Source of the DNA: Gracilibacteraceae bacterium
GTDB taxonomy: Bacteria; Bacillota; Desulfitobacteriia; Desulfitobacteriales; Syntrophobotulaceae
Direction of reading: 5' to 3'
Assembly (NCBI GenBank): GCA_031266805.1
Contig: JAISAH010000054.1
Location: 1-38,059 of the forward strand
Length of the DNA: 38,059 nt
Shown here piece by piece: positions 1 through 8,523 of this stretch. The notes beneath the pieces are model-generated. The model was not told the DNA's origin and searched no databases. It saw only the letters and a program-made list of their open reading frames with translations. The first letter of the stretch is position 1. Every line of letters starts with the position of its first letter. The translations under genes and the position numbers were made by a program.

Positions 1-26
1 GAAAACCCTTGATACATCAGGCATAC

Positions 27-51
27 AAAAAACCGCCGGAAGCTCCGGCGG
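27..51 (-). terminator. Rho-independent terminator, minus strand
   Basis: A perfect 8-bp stem (CCGCCGGA at 33-40, TCCGGCGG at 44-51) with a 3-base loop. Read on the minus strand it is followed at once by six T (27-32). On the plus strand the stem is followed only by CGGGATTTT, so the minus strand is the better direction. It could still serve both directions if a plus-strand gene ends left of the window. Confidence 0.6.
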
Positions 52-145
52 CGGGATTTTCAGCAAAAAGGAGGGGGCGAAAAGGCGGATAAAATCAAGG
101 TCTTCGCGATTATGTAACAGTTTAGGTAAAATGACACATCAGCCT
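27..145 (-). ncRNA. Candidate small RNA or attenuated leader
   Basis: An extended -10 promoter (152-160, minus strand) and an intrinsic terminator (27-51) bracket about 120 bases with no convincing ORF. The 5' end can fold: TTTAGG at 121-126 pairs with CCTAAA at 143-148. The middle carries a C-rich tract (minus strand of 70-78, GCCCCCTCC) complementary to Shine-Dalgarno sequences, as in several Firmicutes base-pairing RNAs. It could be a free-standing sRNA, or the attenuated leader of a minus-strand gene left of the window. No known RNA family was recognised. Promoter and terminator are seen; transcription is inferred. Confidence 0.33.
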
Positions 146-151
146 AAAAAC

Positions 152-160
152 ATTATATCA
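152..160 (-). promoter_or_regulatory. Extended -10 promoter, minus strand
   Basis: The minus strand reads TGATATAAT, a perfect TGn-TATAAT extended -10. No good -35 lies 16-18 bases upstream, which extended -10 promoters tolerate. The predicted start is near 145, pointing to the terminator at 27-51. Confidence 0.4.
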
Positions 161-278
161 CCTTTCGGTCTCACGGCGGTCACAAAACGCAATATTTTGT
201 ATCGCGAGAAAATTTTTTTATTGCGATTATTTTCACTATATACAGTTAACAATTTATGCTTTAGTTGCAATTTTTTGG

Positions 279-299
279 ATTCCGGGACAAGCCCGGAAT
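279..299. repeat. Short palindromic hairpin unit
   Basis: ATTCCGGG (279-286) and CCCGGAAT (292-299) form a perfect 8-bp stem with a 5-base loop. It shares the ATTCCGG/CCGGAAT core with the hairpin at 362-388, so the two look like copies of one REP-like family. Confidence 0.5.
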
Positions 300-320
300 G
301 ACGCGAGGGAGGGTTTGCCT

Positions 321-475
321 ATGGCCAACAGTGACGAGGGTGCGACAAATTTGTGTTTTGTGTCATTCCGGCATGAAGCCGGAATGACGGGACGATACAG
401 TGTACAGCATCACCCCGTAGGGGACGGGCTTGCCCGTCCCGCCTCTCCGGCCATTTGTCGCACACCCGTGACGGG
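321..475. repeat. MITE/REP-like palindromic element
   Basis: Near-terminal inverted repeats TGCGACAAAT (341-350) and ATTTGTCGCA (453-462), with outer ATGGCC (321-326) and GGCCAT (449-454), enclose two perfect hairpins. One is GTCATTCCGGC/GCCGGAATGAC (362-372 and 378-388). The other is GGGACGGGC/GCCCGTCCC (421-429 and 432-440). No convincing protein is encoded. The layout fits a small non-autonomous element or REP cluster in the mraY leader; no target duplication was identified. The rest of 161-320 is AT-rich and shows no gene. Confidence 0.45.
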
Positions 476-483
476 GGAAATTT

Positions 484-512
484 TTGCATTTTATTGTTTT
501 CGGTGGTAAAAT
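484..512 (+). promoter_or_regulatory. Probable sigma70 promoter of mraY-murD
   Basis: TTGCAT (484-489), a 17-base spacer, then TAAAAT (507-512). The start would fall near 519, giving a leader of about 27 bases before the TTG start of mraY. Confidence 0.5.
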
Positions 513-545
513 GTAGCGGTAAACTCCAAAGAGAGGTCTGACCGT

Positions 546-1631
546 TTGTTTGTCTTTGTTTACGCCGCGCTGGCGGCGCTGACGCTCGCCGCGGCTGTCT
601 TCGGCGGGTGGGACGCTTCCGCCGCCGCCCGCGCCGCTCTCGCGGCCTGGATCGTCACCATGATCGCCGGTTACGCTTTGATACCTTTCCTGCGGCGCCG
701 GCGCCTGGGCCAGAGCATCCGTGCGGACGGGCCGGAAGCCCATCTGCGCAAAGCGGGCACCCCGACGGCGGGCGGGCTCGTTTTTCTCATCGGCGTCACA
801 GCCGCCATTGCCTTCTCCGGCCCGGGCGACAGGGTCACGCGGGCGCTGCTCTTTATTTTTCTGGCCTGCGGCCTGCTGGGTCTGACGGACGACGTACTCA
901 AGATCCGCCGTCGGCAAAACCTGGGTTTGCGCGCCTGGCAAAAATTGGCGGCGGAGATCGTGCTGGCGGCTGTATTCGCCGCGCTGGCCATGTACGCCGG
1001 GCGCGGCACCGCGGTACTCGCGCCCTTTATTGGCCTGATCGATCTGCAGGGGTTTTATCCCTTCTTCGTCATTTTAACGGTGGTCGCCGCTACTAACGCC
1101 GTCAACCTGACCGACGGTCTGGACGGGCTGGCGGCCGGCAGCATGGTTTTTTCCGCCTGCGGCGGCGCCGGTCTCTGTCTGCTGCTCGGCGGCGGCGCTT
1201 TCGTTTCGCTGCCCCGGCCGGACGGCGCGGCGCCGCTCTTGTTCGCGGCGGCTCTGGCCGGCGGCTGTCTCGGTTTTCTCTGGTTCAACCGTTTTCCGGC
1301 CAAGGTGTTCATGGGGGACTGCGGTTCGCTCGCCCTAGGCGGCGCTCTGGCCGGCCTGATGGTCATGGCCGGCGCCGAACTCTTTCTCCTGCCGCTGGGC
1401 TTGGTTTACGTCGCGGAAACATTGTCCGTCATCCTGCAAGTCGTTTCCTTCAAAACCCGGGGCAAACGCGTCTTTCGCATGGCGCCGCTGCACCACCATT
1501 TTGAGCTGGGCGGCTGGCCGGAAAAAAAGGTCGTGCGTCTGTTCTGGGCCGCCGCCGCCGGCGGAGCGGCCCTCACTTGGCTGCTGCTGCTGCTGACCGG
1601 TCATTGGCTCGCCGGGCTGAACGGAGGATGA
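546..1631 (+). CDS. mraY: Phospho-N-acetylmuramoyl-pentapeptide transferase MraY
   Basis: Integral membrane enzyme that moves phospho-MurNAc-pentapeptide from UDP to undecaprenyl phosphate, making lipid I. The 361-aa product has the family's usual length and about ten hydrophobic segments. Landmarks are the LTDD pair (D115-D116), NLTDGLDG (187-194), FMGDCGS (255-261) and the APLHHHFE histidine motif (H316-H318), all in expected order. The start is TTG, supported by GAGAGG about 10 bases upstream; no in-frame ATG gives a complete N terminus. The stop overlaps the region where murD begins. Only murD of the usual division and cell-wall cluster follows; murE and murF are not upstream and ftsW and murG do not follow. 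Confidence 0.95.
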   Translation: MFVFVYAALAALTLAAAVFGGWDASAAARAALAAWIVTMIAGYALIPFLRRRRLGQSIRADGPEAHLRKAGTPTAGGLVFLIGVTAAIAFSGPGDRVTRALLFIFLACGLLGLTDDVLKIRRRQNLGLRAWQKLAAEIVLAAVFAALAMYAGRGTAVLAPFIGLIDLQGFYPFFVILTVVAATNAVNLTDGLDGLAAGSMVFSACGGAGLCLLLGGGAFVSLPRPDGAAPLLFAAALAGGCLGFLWFNRFPAKVFMGDCGSLALGGALAGLMVMAGAELFLLPLGLVYVAETLSVILQVVSFKTRGKRVFRMAPLHHHFELGGWPEKKVVRLFWAAAAGGAALTWLLLLLTGHWLAGLNGG

Positions 1632-1633
1632 AA

Positions 1634-2989
1634 ATGGAGATGAAGGATAAAAACGTGCTGGTGGTGGGGGCGGGGCTCTCCGGTCTGGCGGCCGCCAGAG
1701 CGCTGCAAAAAAAAGGCGCGCGGGTTTTCCTCACCGACCGCCAGCCGGCCGAGCGCCTGCCCGGTCTGGCGGATCTCGCCCTGCCGCCGGAATCCCTGCA
1801 CTTGGGCGGCGATCCGGATATCGCTCGCATTCAGCCGCGGATCATCGTTCTTTCTCCCGGCGTACCGCCCAGCCTGCCTTTTCTCCGGGCCGCTCGAGCG
1901 GCGGGAATACCGCTTTTGAGCGAAGTGGAACTGGCGCTCGCCGATTGCCCGGCTTGTCTGATAGGCGTCACCGGCAGCAACGGTAAAACGACCACGACCG
2001 CCTTATGCGGAGCGCTGGCCGCCCGCAGCGGCCATAAAACCGCGGTGGCGGGAAATATCGGTCTTCCGCTCTGCGAGGTCACGGAAGACCTGAGCGAAGA
2101 CTCTTTTCTGGTGGCGGAACTTTCCAGTTTTCAGCTGGAAACATCGCAAACCCTGCATCCCCGCGTCGCCGTCCTCCTGAACATAACCCCCGATCATCTC
2201 GACCGGCACGGCACGCTGGAAAATTACGCCGCGGCCAAGGGGCGGATCTTTGCCCGCCAGACGGCGGCCGATCTGGCCGTGCTGAACGGCGGCGACCCCC
2301 TGACGCGCGCCTTCGCGGCAAGGGCGGCGGCCCGAGTGGTCTTTTTCGCCGCGGCGCCCATCCCGGAGGGCTACTGCCTGAGCGGCGGCGATATCGTCCG
2401 GCAACGCGAGGGCCGCGAAGAAAAGATCATCGCCTGTTCCGAACTGCAGCTCCGCGGGATCCACAATATGGAAAACGCTATGGCGGCGGCGGCGGTAGCC
2501 GATGAAATCGGCGTCAGCCGCGCGGCTCTGCGGGAAACGCTTCGCGCTTTTCAGCCCGTGGCTCATCGCCAGGAGATAGTGGGGGAATTTGACGGCGTCA
2601 CCTTCATAAACGATTCCAAAGGAACAAACCCGGACTCCGCCCTGAAGGCCCTCGGCGCCTACGACACCCCGATCATCCTCATAGCGGGCGGCCGCAACAA
2701 GGGACTGGACATGACGGAATTCATGCGGGCCGCCGCCCGGCGGGTCAAATACCTGATCCTGACGGGCGAAGCCGCCCCGGAACTCGAAGCGCTGGCCAGA
2801 GAGGCCGGCGCCCGCGCCGTCGAGCGTGTTCCGGATCTGGCGGCGGCGGTGGCGGCCGCCGTCAGCAAGGCCGCAGCCGGGGACACGGTGCTTCTGTCCC
2901 CGGCCTGCACCAGCTGGGATATGTTCAAGAATTACGAAGAAAGAGGCGAGTGTTTCAAATCTCTAGTGCGCGGGCATTACGCGGAATAG
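1634..2989 (+). CDS. murD: UDP-N-acetylmuramoylalanine-D-glutamate ligase MurD
   Basis: Cytoplasmic Mur ligase that adds D-glutamate to UDP-MurNAc-L-Ala using ATP. From this start the 451-aa product has an N-terminal Rossmann part (VLVVGAGLSG), the ATP-binding loop GVTGSNGKTTTT (111-122), the NITPDHLDRH motif and a C-terminal ligase domain with FINDSKGTNPDS. Several in-frame starts exist. ATG 1628 overlaps the mraY stop but sits directly against GGAGG (1623-1627); ATG 1634 has a 6-base spacing and is preferred; ATG 1640 is also possible. It is translationally coupled to mraY. Confidence 0.95.
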   Translation: MEMKDKNVLVVGAGLSGLAAARALQKKGARVFLTDRQPAERLPGLADLALPPESLHLGGDPDIARIQPRIIVLSPGVPPSLPFLRAARAAGIPLLSEVELALADCPACLIGVTGSNGKTTTTALCGALAARSGHKTAVAGNIGLPLCEVTEDLSEDSFLVAELSSFQLETSQTLHPRVAVLLNITPDHLDRHGTLENYAAAKGRIFARQTAADLAVLNGGDPLTRAFAARAAARVVFFAAAPIPEGYCLSGGDIVRQREGREEKIIACSELQLRGIHNMENAMAAAAVADEIGVSRAALRETLRAFQPVAHRQEIVGEFDGVTFINDSKGTNPDSALKALGAYDTPIILIAGGRNKGLDMTEFMRAAARRVKYLILTGEAAPELEALAREAGARAVERVPDLAAAVAAAVSKAAAGDTVLLSPACTSWDMFKNYEERGECFKSLVRGHYAE

Positions 2990-3003
2990 ACGGAGGTCTG
3001 GCT

Positions 3004-3201
3004 GTGATAAAAATAACAAGATTATGGAGCGACGTTGACGACCAAGATAATATCACCCTGTTCAACAGACCGCGTGTTTCAATAAAAGTAGATGAATATA
3101 TTTGGGACTTGATTGAACGGAATATAGAACCGCCAGCCATATGGGCGCGCCGCAAAATTATGGTTGCAAGTCAGACTGATTGTAGTATAATACCAAGATA
3201 A
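3004..3201 (+). CDS. Small hypothetical protein, 65 aa
   Basis: A GTG start follows CGGAGG (2991-2996) at a good 7-base spacing, 14 bases after the murD stop, so it could be the third gene of that operon. The product is charged; part of it (RVSIKVDEYIWDLIER) loosely recalls the strand-helix start of a ribbon-helix-helix protein, but no family was recognised. Most of its codons lie in copy 1 of the tandem duplication at 3041-3346. The second copy cannot encode the same protein, because a 4-base insertion shifts the frame. It may be a real small gene or a truncated remnant. Confidence 0.35.
   Translation: MIKITRLWSDVDDQDNITLFNRPRVSIKVDEYIWDLIERNIEPPAIWARRKIMVASQTDCSIIPR
3164..3191 (+). promoter_or_regulatory. 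Upstream copy of the ftsH promoter
   Basis: TTGCAA (3164-3169), 16 bases, then TATAAT (3186-3191), at the end of repeat copy 1. It is identical to the downstream promoter; a transcript from here would pass through repeat copy 2 before ftsH. Confidence 0.5.
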
Positions 3202-3318
3202 TATCACCCTGTTCAACAGACCGCGTATTTCAATAAAAGTAGATGAATATATTTATTTGGGACTTGATTGAACGGAATATAGAACCGCCAGCCATATGGG
3301 CGCGCCGCAAAATTATGG

Positions 3319-3346
3319 TTGCAAGTCAGACTGATTGTAGTATAAT
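3319..3346 (+). promoter_or_regulatory. Proximal sigma70 promoter of the ftsH operon
   Basis: TTGCAA (3319-3324), 16-base spacer, consensus TATAAT (3341-3346), at the end of repeat copy 2. The predicted start near 3353 gives a leader of about 50 bases before the TTG start of ftsH. Confidence 0.6.
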
Positions 3347-3401
3347 GTGAATAGATGGTGTCCCCCTTACCGCGCTGACACGAGAGGAGAGAAGAAGTCG
3401 T

Positions 3402-5402
3402 TTGAAAATTTTGAAAAATCTGGCCGTGTATCTGTTCATTATTCTGCTGGCGGTCATGGTGCTGCGTTGGATAAACCCGCCGGCCCCGCAGACGCCGGCG
3501 ATGGATTATAACACTTTCAAGCAGTCTGTCGGTTCAGGCAAGGTGCAGGAAGTGGAAATAGCCACTACCTCCTCCACCATGACTTATAAGGTCGTGATGA
3601 AGGACGGGGCGAAGTACGATGTGGTCGGTCCGGGGTATGATCAGCAGCTTTTAGACGATATGGCCTCCCAGGCGGGGCTCAAGGTAACTTATCAGCCGCC
3701 GGTGACGATCCCGTGGTGGGTCTCCGTGGCCCCCTCCTTGATTATGGTGGCGCTCCTGTTCGGGGTCATGTATTTTGTCATGCAGCAGAGTCAGGGCGGA
3801 GGCGGCGGCCGGGTCATGCAGTTTGGCCGCAGCCGGGCGCGGCTTGTCACCGACGATAAAAAAGTGACTTTTGCCGATGTGGCGGGCGCGGACGAAGTGA
3901 AAGAAGAATTGGCGGAAATTGTGGAGTTCTTGAAAACGCCGCGCAAGTTCAGTGAACTCGGGGCGAAAATACCTACGGGCGTCCTCTTGTTCGGCCCGCC
4001 CGGCACCGGCAAGACCCTTCTGGCCAGAGCGGTGTCCGGTGAAGCCGGCGTGCCTTTTTTCAGCATCAGCGGCTCTGATTTTGTGGAAATGTTTGTCGGG
4101 GTCGGCGCTTCCCGCGTGCGCGACTTATTCGAGCAAGCCAAAAAAAGTTCTCCCTGTATCGTTTTCATCGATGAAATCGACGCGGTCGGCCGTCACCGCG
4201 GCGCCGGTCTCGGCGGCGGGCACGACGAGCGGGAACAGACTTTGAATCAATTGCTGGTAGAAATGGACGGTTTTAACGGCAACGAAGGCATCATAATCAT
4301 CGCAGCCACAAACCGCCCGGATATTCTGGACCCGGCCCTCTTGCGGCCCGGCCGTTTTGACCGCCAGATAGTCGTCGGTTCGCCCGACGTAAAAGGACGC
4401 GAGGAAATACTCGGCGTACACAGCAAAGGGAAACCGCTGGCCGACGACGTGAAGCTGAGCATTTTGGCTCGCAGCACCCCCGGTTTCACGGGCGCCGATC
4501 TGGCCAACCTCGTCAATGAAGCGGCTTTGCTTTCCGCCCGCTGGGGCAGCAAGCGCATCAGCATGAAAGCGCTGGAAGAATCCATCGAGCGCGTTATCGC
4601 CGGCCCGGAGAAAAAAAGCCGGGTCATCAGCGATTATGAAAAAAAGCTGGTTTCCTTCCATGAAGCCGGGCACGCGCTGGTGGCGGAGTACCTGACGCAC
4701 AGCGATCCGGTGCATAAAGTTTCCATCATTCCCCGCGGCATGGCCGGCGGTTACACTTTACTCCTGCCGAAAGAGGACCGCCAGTATCGGACGCGCTCCC
4801 AGCTGCTGGATAATGTCACCGGTTTGCTCGGCGGCCGCGTGGCGGAAGCTCTGGCCCTCAAAGAGGTGAGCACCGGCGCTTCCAACGATTTGGAGCGGGC
4901 GACGGACACTATCCGCCGCATGGTGACGGAATGGGGCATGTCCGATGAGATAGGCCCTGTGACGATCGGCCACAAAAAAGAAGAAGTGTTTCTCGGGCGC
5001 GACATCGCGCGGGACCGCAATTACAGTGAATCGGTCGCGCAGACGGTCGATCAAGAGGTTCGCCGTTTGCTTGACGATTGCTATTGCCGGGCTGAACGGA
5101 TTATCGTGGAAAAAATGGTTATTTTGGAAGCGATCGCCAATGCCCTGATGGAGAAAGAAACGCTGCAAGCCAAGGAATTTCGCGATATCGTGGATTCGTT
5201 CGACGCCGCCAAGGCGGAAGAACACGCGGCTCTGGAAGCAAAAGAACAAGCGCTGCACGAGGAATTAGCCGCTAAAGAAGCGGCGGCCCGCGCAACCGGA
5301 GAAGCGGCCCGCGCGGCTAAAGAAGCCAGAGAAAGGCAAGAGCAGCGCGAGCGGGATCCGGCATTGCAAAACGTTACGGCCGGAGAAGGCGCCGGCGATT
5401 GA
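3402..5402 (+). CDS. ftsH: ATP-dependent zinc metalloprotease FtsH
   Basis: Membrane-anchored AAA+ protease that extracts and degrades membrane and short-lived regulatory proteins. The 666-aa product has a first membrane segment (about 7-23), an extracytoplasmic domain, a second membrane segment (about 105-127), and the AAA module with Walker A GPPGTGKT (198-205), Walker B IVFIDEID (253-260) and the second region of homology with R315 and R318. The protease domain has HEAGH (420-424) and the third zinc ligand D496. The C-terminal tail from about 600 is Ala/Glu-rich and likely helical. The start is TTG with GAGAGGAGAG 12-20 bases upstream. It heads a run of closely spaced genes ending at folK. 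Confidence 0.97.
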   Translation: MKILKNLAVYLFIILLAVMVLRWINPPAPQTPAMDYNTFKQSVGSGKVQEVEIATTSSTMTYKVVMKDGAKYDVVGPGYDQQLLDDMASQAGLKVTYQPPVTIPWWVSVAPSLIMVALLFGVMYFVMQQSQGGGGGRVMQFGRSRARLVTDDKKVTFADVAGADEVKEELAEIVEFLKTPRKFSELGAKIPTGVLLFGPPGTGKTLLARAVSGEAGVPFFSISGSDFVEMFVGVGASRVRDLFEQAKKSSPCIVFIDEIDAVGRHRGAGLGGGHDEREQTLNQLLVEMDGFNGNEGIIIIAATNRPDILDPALLRPGRFDRQIVVGSPDVKGREEILGVHSKGKPLADDVKLSILARSTPGFTGADLANLVNEAALLSARWGSKRISMKALEESIERVIAGPEKKSRVISDYEKKLVSFHEAGHALVAEYLTHSDPVHKVSIIPRGMAGGYTLLLPKEDRQYRTRSQLLDNVTGLLGGRVAEALALKEVSTGASNDLERATDTIRRMVTEWGMSDEIGPVTIGHKKEEVFLGRDIARDRNYSESVAQTVDQEVRRLLDDCYCRAERIIVEKMVILEAIANALMEKETLQAKEFRDIVDSFDAAKAEEHAALEAKEQALHEELAAKEAAARATGEAARAAKEARERQEQRERDPALQNVTAGEGAGD

Positions 5403-5403
5403 C

Positions 5404-6111
5404 ATGGACGGAGCGGCGCGGAAAAGCTGGCCCCTCACCGCGGCGGTGTTTTTGGTCGTCCTTTTAACGGTCACGCTCCTGCGATCCAACCTGACCGCCA
5501 CAGCGGAACCCTCTTACCCTACCGGTTTGCCGGGACTGCTGCAGCTGGAAATTGAAAATGAGCGGCTGGCGGCGGAAAACGAGCGCCTGTGGCAGGAATT
5601 GAATCAGTTGCAGAACAGTCAGAACGGTTCGGCTCTGGCGTCGGAGCAGATGGACACGGCGCGCCTGAACGCGGGCCAGGTCGAATTGACGGGATCGGGG
5701 ATCCGCGTTATATTGGACGACGCCTTGGAGCGGGAAAACAGCGGTTACGGCAATTATGTGATCCATGAGGAATATTTGCGCCAGCTCGTCAATGTTTTAT
5801 GGAGCGGAGGCGCCGAGGCTATCGCCATCAACGATCAGCGCGTGACAGGCCAAACGGAGATCTTTTGCAGCGGCGCTTTTATCCAGATAAACGGGACGAG
5901 ACAAAGTCCGCCCTATAAGATAGTGGCGCTCGGCAATCAGTCCGATTTGCGGGCCGCGCTGCAGTTTTATTTCTGGGATAACCTGGGGCACTACCAGCAG
6001 CAATACGGGATCACCCGAGAACTGGAAATACCGGTCCAACCTTTGACCGTGCCCGCCGCCAAAACTCACGCCATCCGTTTTGCCGCGCAGGCCCGGGAGG
6101 GAGAGAGATGA
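5404..6111 (+). CDS. DUF881 membrane-anchored protein, first copy
   Basis: Single-pass membrane protein of 235 aa. It has a short cytoplasmic start, one hydrophobic helix (about 11-27), a Glu/Asn/Leu-rich coiled coil (about 46-75, LQLEIENERLAAENERL), then an extracytoplasmic DUF881 domain with GSGIRVILDD and the SGGAEAIAINDQRV core. The family (YlxW/YlxX-like) is typical of Gram-positive lineages and often lies near cell-division genes; its molecular role is not established. It begins one base after the ftsH stop and overlaps the next gene by ATGA, so it should be co-translated with both. Confidence 0.85.
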   Translation: MDGAARKSWPLTAAVFLVVLLTVTLLRSNLTATAEPSYPTGLPGLLQLEIENERLAAENERLWQELNQLQNSQNGSALASEQMDTARLNAGQVELTGSGIRVILDDALERENSGYGNYVIHEEYLRQLVNVLWSGGAEAIAINDQRVTGQTEIFCSGAFIQINGTRQSPPYKIVALGNQSDLRAALQFYFWDNLGHYQQQYGITRELEIPVQPLTVPAAKTHAIRFAAQAREGER

Positions 6112-6806
6112 ACAGACGGTTGGCCGGGGTGGCGACAATTGCCATGCTGATTCTCGGCGTTCTTCTTTCCCTGCAGCTGGAAACGCAGAAAAGCGTCGAT
6201 TTGGCGGAACAGATCCAGACGGAGCGCCTGAACCAGATTTCCGGCGTGCTTGAGTCATTGCAGGCGGAAAACGCGCGCCTGCTCGAGGAAAATACGCACG
6301 TCGCCTCGGAACTGGACCGTCTGCGCGAAGCCGGAGACACGAATCCCCTGCTGGCCGCGCAGTTGGAACAGCTGAAAATTCAGGACGGCACCGTTCCGGT
6401 ACGCGGGCTGGGCGTGAAAATGCTCGTCACCGACAGCGGCCCGGATCTGATGGTTTTGTTTCCCGTCAACACGGATGATTTGTGCAATATCATCAACACC
6501 TTGCGTTTCGCCGGCGCGGAAGCTATCAGCATCAACGGCCAGCGGATCGTGGCCTCCAGTTCCGTCGTCCTGAGCGGCAACGCGACTATTTTAATAAATT
6601 CCGTGCCGATCGGGCGTGTCGGCGCCACGACCTATGAGATCCTCGCCATAGGCGATCCCGATGTGATGTACGATTACCTCAACCGCTTGGAAGTCCTGAC
6701 TTTGAAGCAGGCGGGGATGCGGGTCGATTTGACAAAAGAAGAAGTCGCGCTGCCGTCTTATAAAGGCAGCTACTATTTTGATTACGCGAGCCGCACAAGC
6801 GCGTGA
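6108..6806 (+). CDS. DUF881 membrane-anchored protein, second copy
   Basis: A 232-aa paralogue of the preceding protein with the same plan: membrane helix (about 7-23), coiled coil (about 32-70, LESLQAENARLLEENTHV) and a DUF881 domain with RGLGVKMLVTDSG, FAGAEAISINGQRI and a C-terminal part ending in an aromatic stretch. It starts in an ATGA overlap with the first copy. Paired DUF881 genes occur in other Bacillota, so the two may form one complex; this is inferred from their coupling. Confidence 0.85.
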   Translation: MNRRLAGVATIAMLILGVLLSLQLETQKSVDLAEQIQTERLNQISGVLESLQAENARLLEENTHVASELDRLREAGDTNPLLAAQLEQLKIQDGTVPVRGLGVKMLVTDSGPDLMVLFPVNTDDLCNIINTLRFAGAEAISINGQRIVASSSVVLSGNATILINSVPIGRVGATTYEILAIGDPDVMYDYLNRLEVLTLKQAGMRVDLTKEEVALPSYKGSYYFDYASRTSA

Positions 6807-6839
6807 GCGTTACCCGCGGGGAAAGGAATGACGCTGTAT

Positions 6840-8510
6840 ATGAAAACGGATATTCAAATCGCTCAGGAAGCGAAACTGAAGCGGATCGGCGAAGTGGCGG
6901 CCATGATCGGGCTGGAGGAAACCGATCTGGAGTATTACGGGCCCTATAAGGCGAAAATAGGGCTGGACGTGTGTCAAAGGGTCAAGGAGCGCCCGAACGG
7001 CAAGCTGATCCTTGTCACGGCCATCAACCCGACTCCGGCGGGCGAGGGTAAAACCACCACGACAGTCGGTCTGGGGCAGGCGCTGACCCAAATGGGGCGC
7101 AGCGCGATGATCGCCCTGCGCGAGCCGTCCCTCGGCCCCTGTTTCGGGATAAAGGGCGGAGCGGCCGGCGGTGGTTATGCGCAGGCTGTGCCGATGGAAG
7201 ATATCAATTTGCATTTTACCGGCGATTTTCACGCCGTCACCTCAGCGCATAATTTATTGGCCGCCATGCTGGACAATTCGCTGCAGCAAGGGAATCCGCT
7301 GGGCATAGACCCGCGCCGCGCCGTGTTTCGCCGCGTTCTGGACATGAACGACCGGGCCCTGCGCCATGTAGTGCTGGGCCTTGGGGGCCGGGCGGACGGC
7401 ATCCCCCGCGAAAGCGGTTTTGACATCACGGTGGCCTCGGAAGTCATGGCCATCCTGTGTCTGGCGGAAGATCTGATGGATCTGAAAGACCGTTGCGGCA
7501 GGATCGTCGTCGCCTACACTTATGACGGACGCCCTGTCACGGCGAGCGATCTTTCGGCGGCGGGGGCGATGGCCCTGCTCCTAAAAGACGCCGTCAAGCC
7601 CAATCTCGTGCAGACGCTGGAAAACACGCCCGTATTCATCCACGGCGGGCCTTTTGCCAATATCGCTCACGGCTGCAACAGCGTTATCGCCACAAAACTC
7701 GGCTTAAAACTGACGGATATTCTCGTGACGGAAGCCGGGTTCGGCGCCGATCTCGGCGCGGAAAAATTCTTTGACCTCAAATGCCGTCTGGCCGGACTGC
7801 GGCCGGATCTGACCGTGCTGGTCGCTACGGCGCGCGCGCTTAAATATAACGGCGGCGCGGCCTCAAGCGATCTGGCCGTAGAAGATCTGTCGGCTCTGGC
7901 CCGGGGAATAGTCAATCTGGAAAAACACCTGGAAAATATAGGTAAATTCGGCGTGCCGGTGATCGTGGCCTTAAACCGCTTTCCCAGTGACACGGAACGG
8001 GAGCTGGCTTTTATCCGGGAGCGCTGTGCGGCGCTTGGCGCGGAAACCGCGCTGTCTGAAGTGTTCACCCGCGGCGGCGCCGGCGGCGCCGAGTTGGCGG
8101 AAGCCGTCCTGCGCGCGCTGGAAAGTACGCCGGCGGATTTTCATCCGCTGTACGACGCCGCGGCGCCGATCCGCGAAAAGATCGAGACTGTCTGCCGCGA
8201 GATTTACGGCGCGGACGGAGTCACGCTGTCCAAGGAAGCGGAGGCGTCTCTCCGCCAATATGAAGCCGAGGGTCACGCCGGTCTGCCGGTCTGCATGGCC
8301 AAGACCCAATATTCCCTTTCTGACGATCCGGGGCTGTTAGGCCGCCCGGAACATTTTACCGTTCATGTGCGCGAATTGCGTCTGGCCGCCGGCGCGGGCT
8401 TCATCGTGGCCATCACGGGCGCTATCATGACCATGCCCGGTTTGCCCAAAAAACCGGCGGCCGCCGGAATGGACATCGCTCCGGACGGTCGCATCACAGG
8501 CTTGTTTTAA
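6840..8510 (+). CDS. fhs: Formate-tetrahydrofolate ligase
   Basis: Joins formate to tetrahydrofolate with ATP, giving 10-formyl-THF for purine synthesis and, in acetogens, the methyl branch of the Wood-Ljungdahl pathway. The 556-aa product has the P-loop TPAGEGKT (about 65-72), [22 protein letters not shown]-type substrate loop and the [11 protein letters not shown]-terminal motif; the length is normal. Start choice: ATG 6840 gives MKTDIQIAQ, the usual family beginning; ATG 6828 adds four residues and lies too close to GGAAAGGA (6820-6826). It follows the DUF881 pair by 33 bases. Its presence fits an anaerobe but does not prove acetogenesis. Confidence 0.96.
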   Translation: MKTDIQIAQEAKLKRIGEVAAMIGLEETDLEYYGPYKAKIGLDVCQRVKERPNGKLILVTAINPTPAGEGKTTTTVGLGQALTQMGRSAMIALREPSLGPCFGIKGGAAGGGYAQAVPMEDINLHFTGDFHAVTSAHNLLAAMLDNSLQQGNPLGIDPRRAVFRRVLDMNDRALRHVVLGLGGRADGIPRESGFDITVASEVMAILCLAEDLMDLKDRCGRIVVAYTYDGRPVTASDLSAAGAMALLLKDAVKPNLVQTLENTPVFIHGGPFANIAHGCNSVIATKLGLKLTDILVTEAGFGADLGAEKFFDLKCRLAGLRPDLTVLVATARALKYNGGAASSDLAVEDLSALARGIVNLEKHLENIGKFGVPVIVALNRFPSDTERELAFIRERCAALGAETALSEVFTRGGAGGAELAEAVLRALESTPADFHPLYDAAAPIREKIETVCREIYGADGVTLSKEAEASLRQYEAEGHAGLPVCMAKTQYSLSDDPGLLGRPEHFTVHVRELRLAAGAGFIVAITGAIMTMPGLPKKPAAAGMDIAPDGRITGLF

Positions 8511-8523
8511 CACGGGAGTTTGT

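Larger units (their letters stand above)
3041..3346. repeat. Tandem duplication, 151 and 155 bases
   Basis: Copy 1 is 3041-3191 and copy 2 is 3192-3346. They differ by one visible substitution (CGCGTGTTTC versus CGCGTATTTC) and a 4-base insertion after GAATATATTT in copy 2. Such close identity implies a recent duplication. Each copy ends in the same TTGCAA-16-TATAAT promoter, so the duplication doubles the promoter in front of ftsH. Confidence 0.9.

Noticed and set aside
3041-3346. CRISPR-like repeat
   Set aside because: Only two contiguous long copies without spacers; it is a tandem duplication. No CRISPR array was seen elsewhere.
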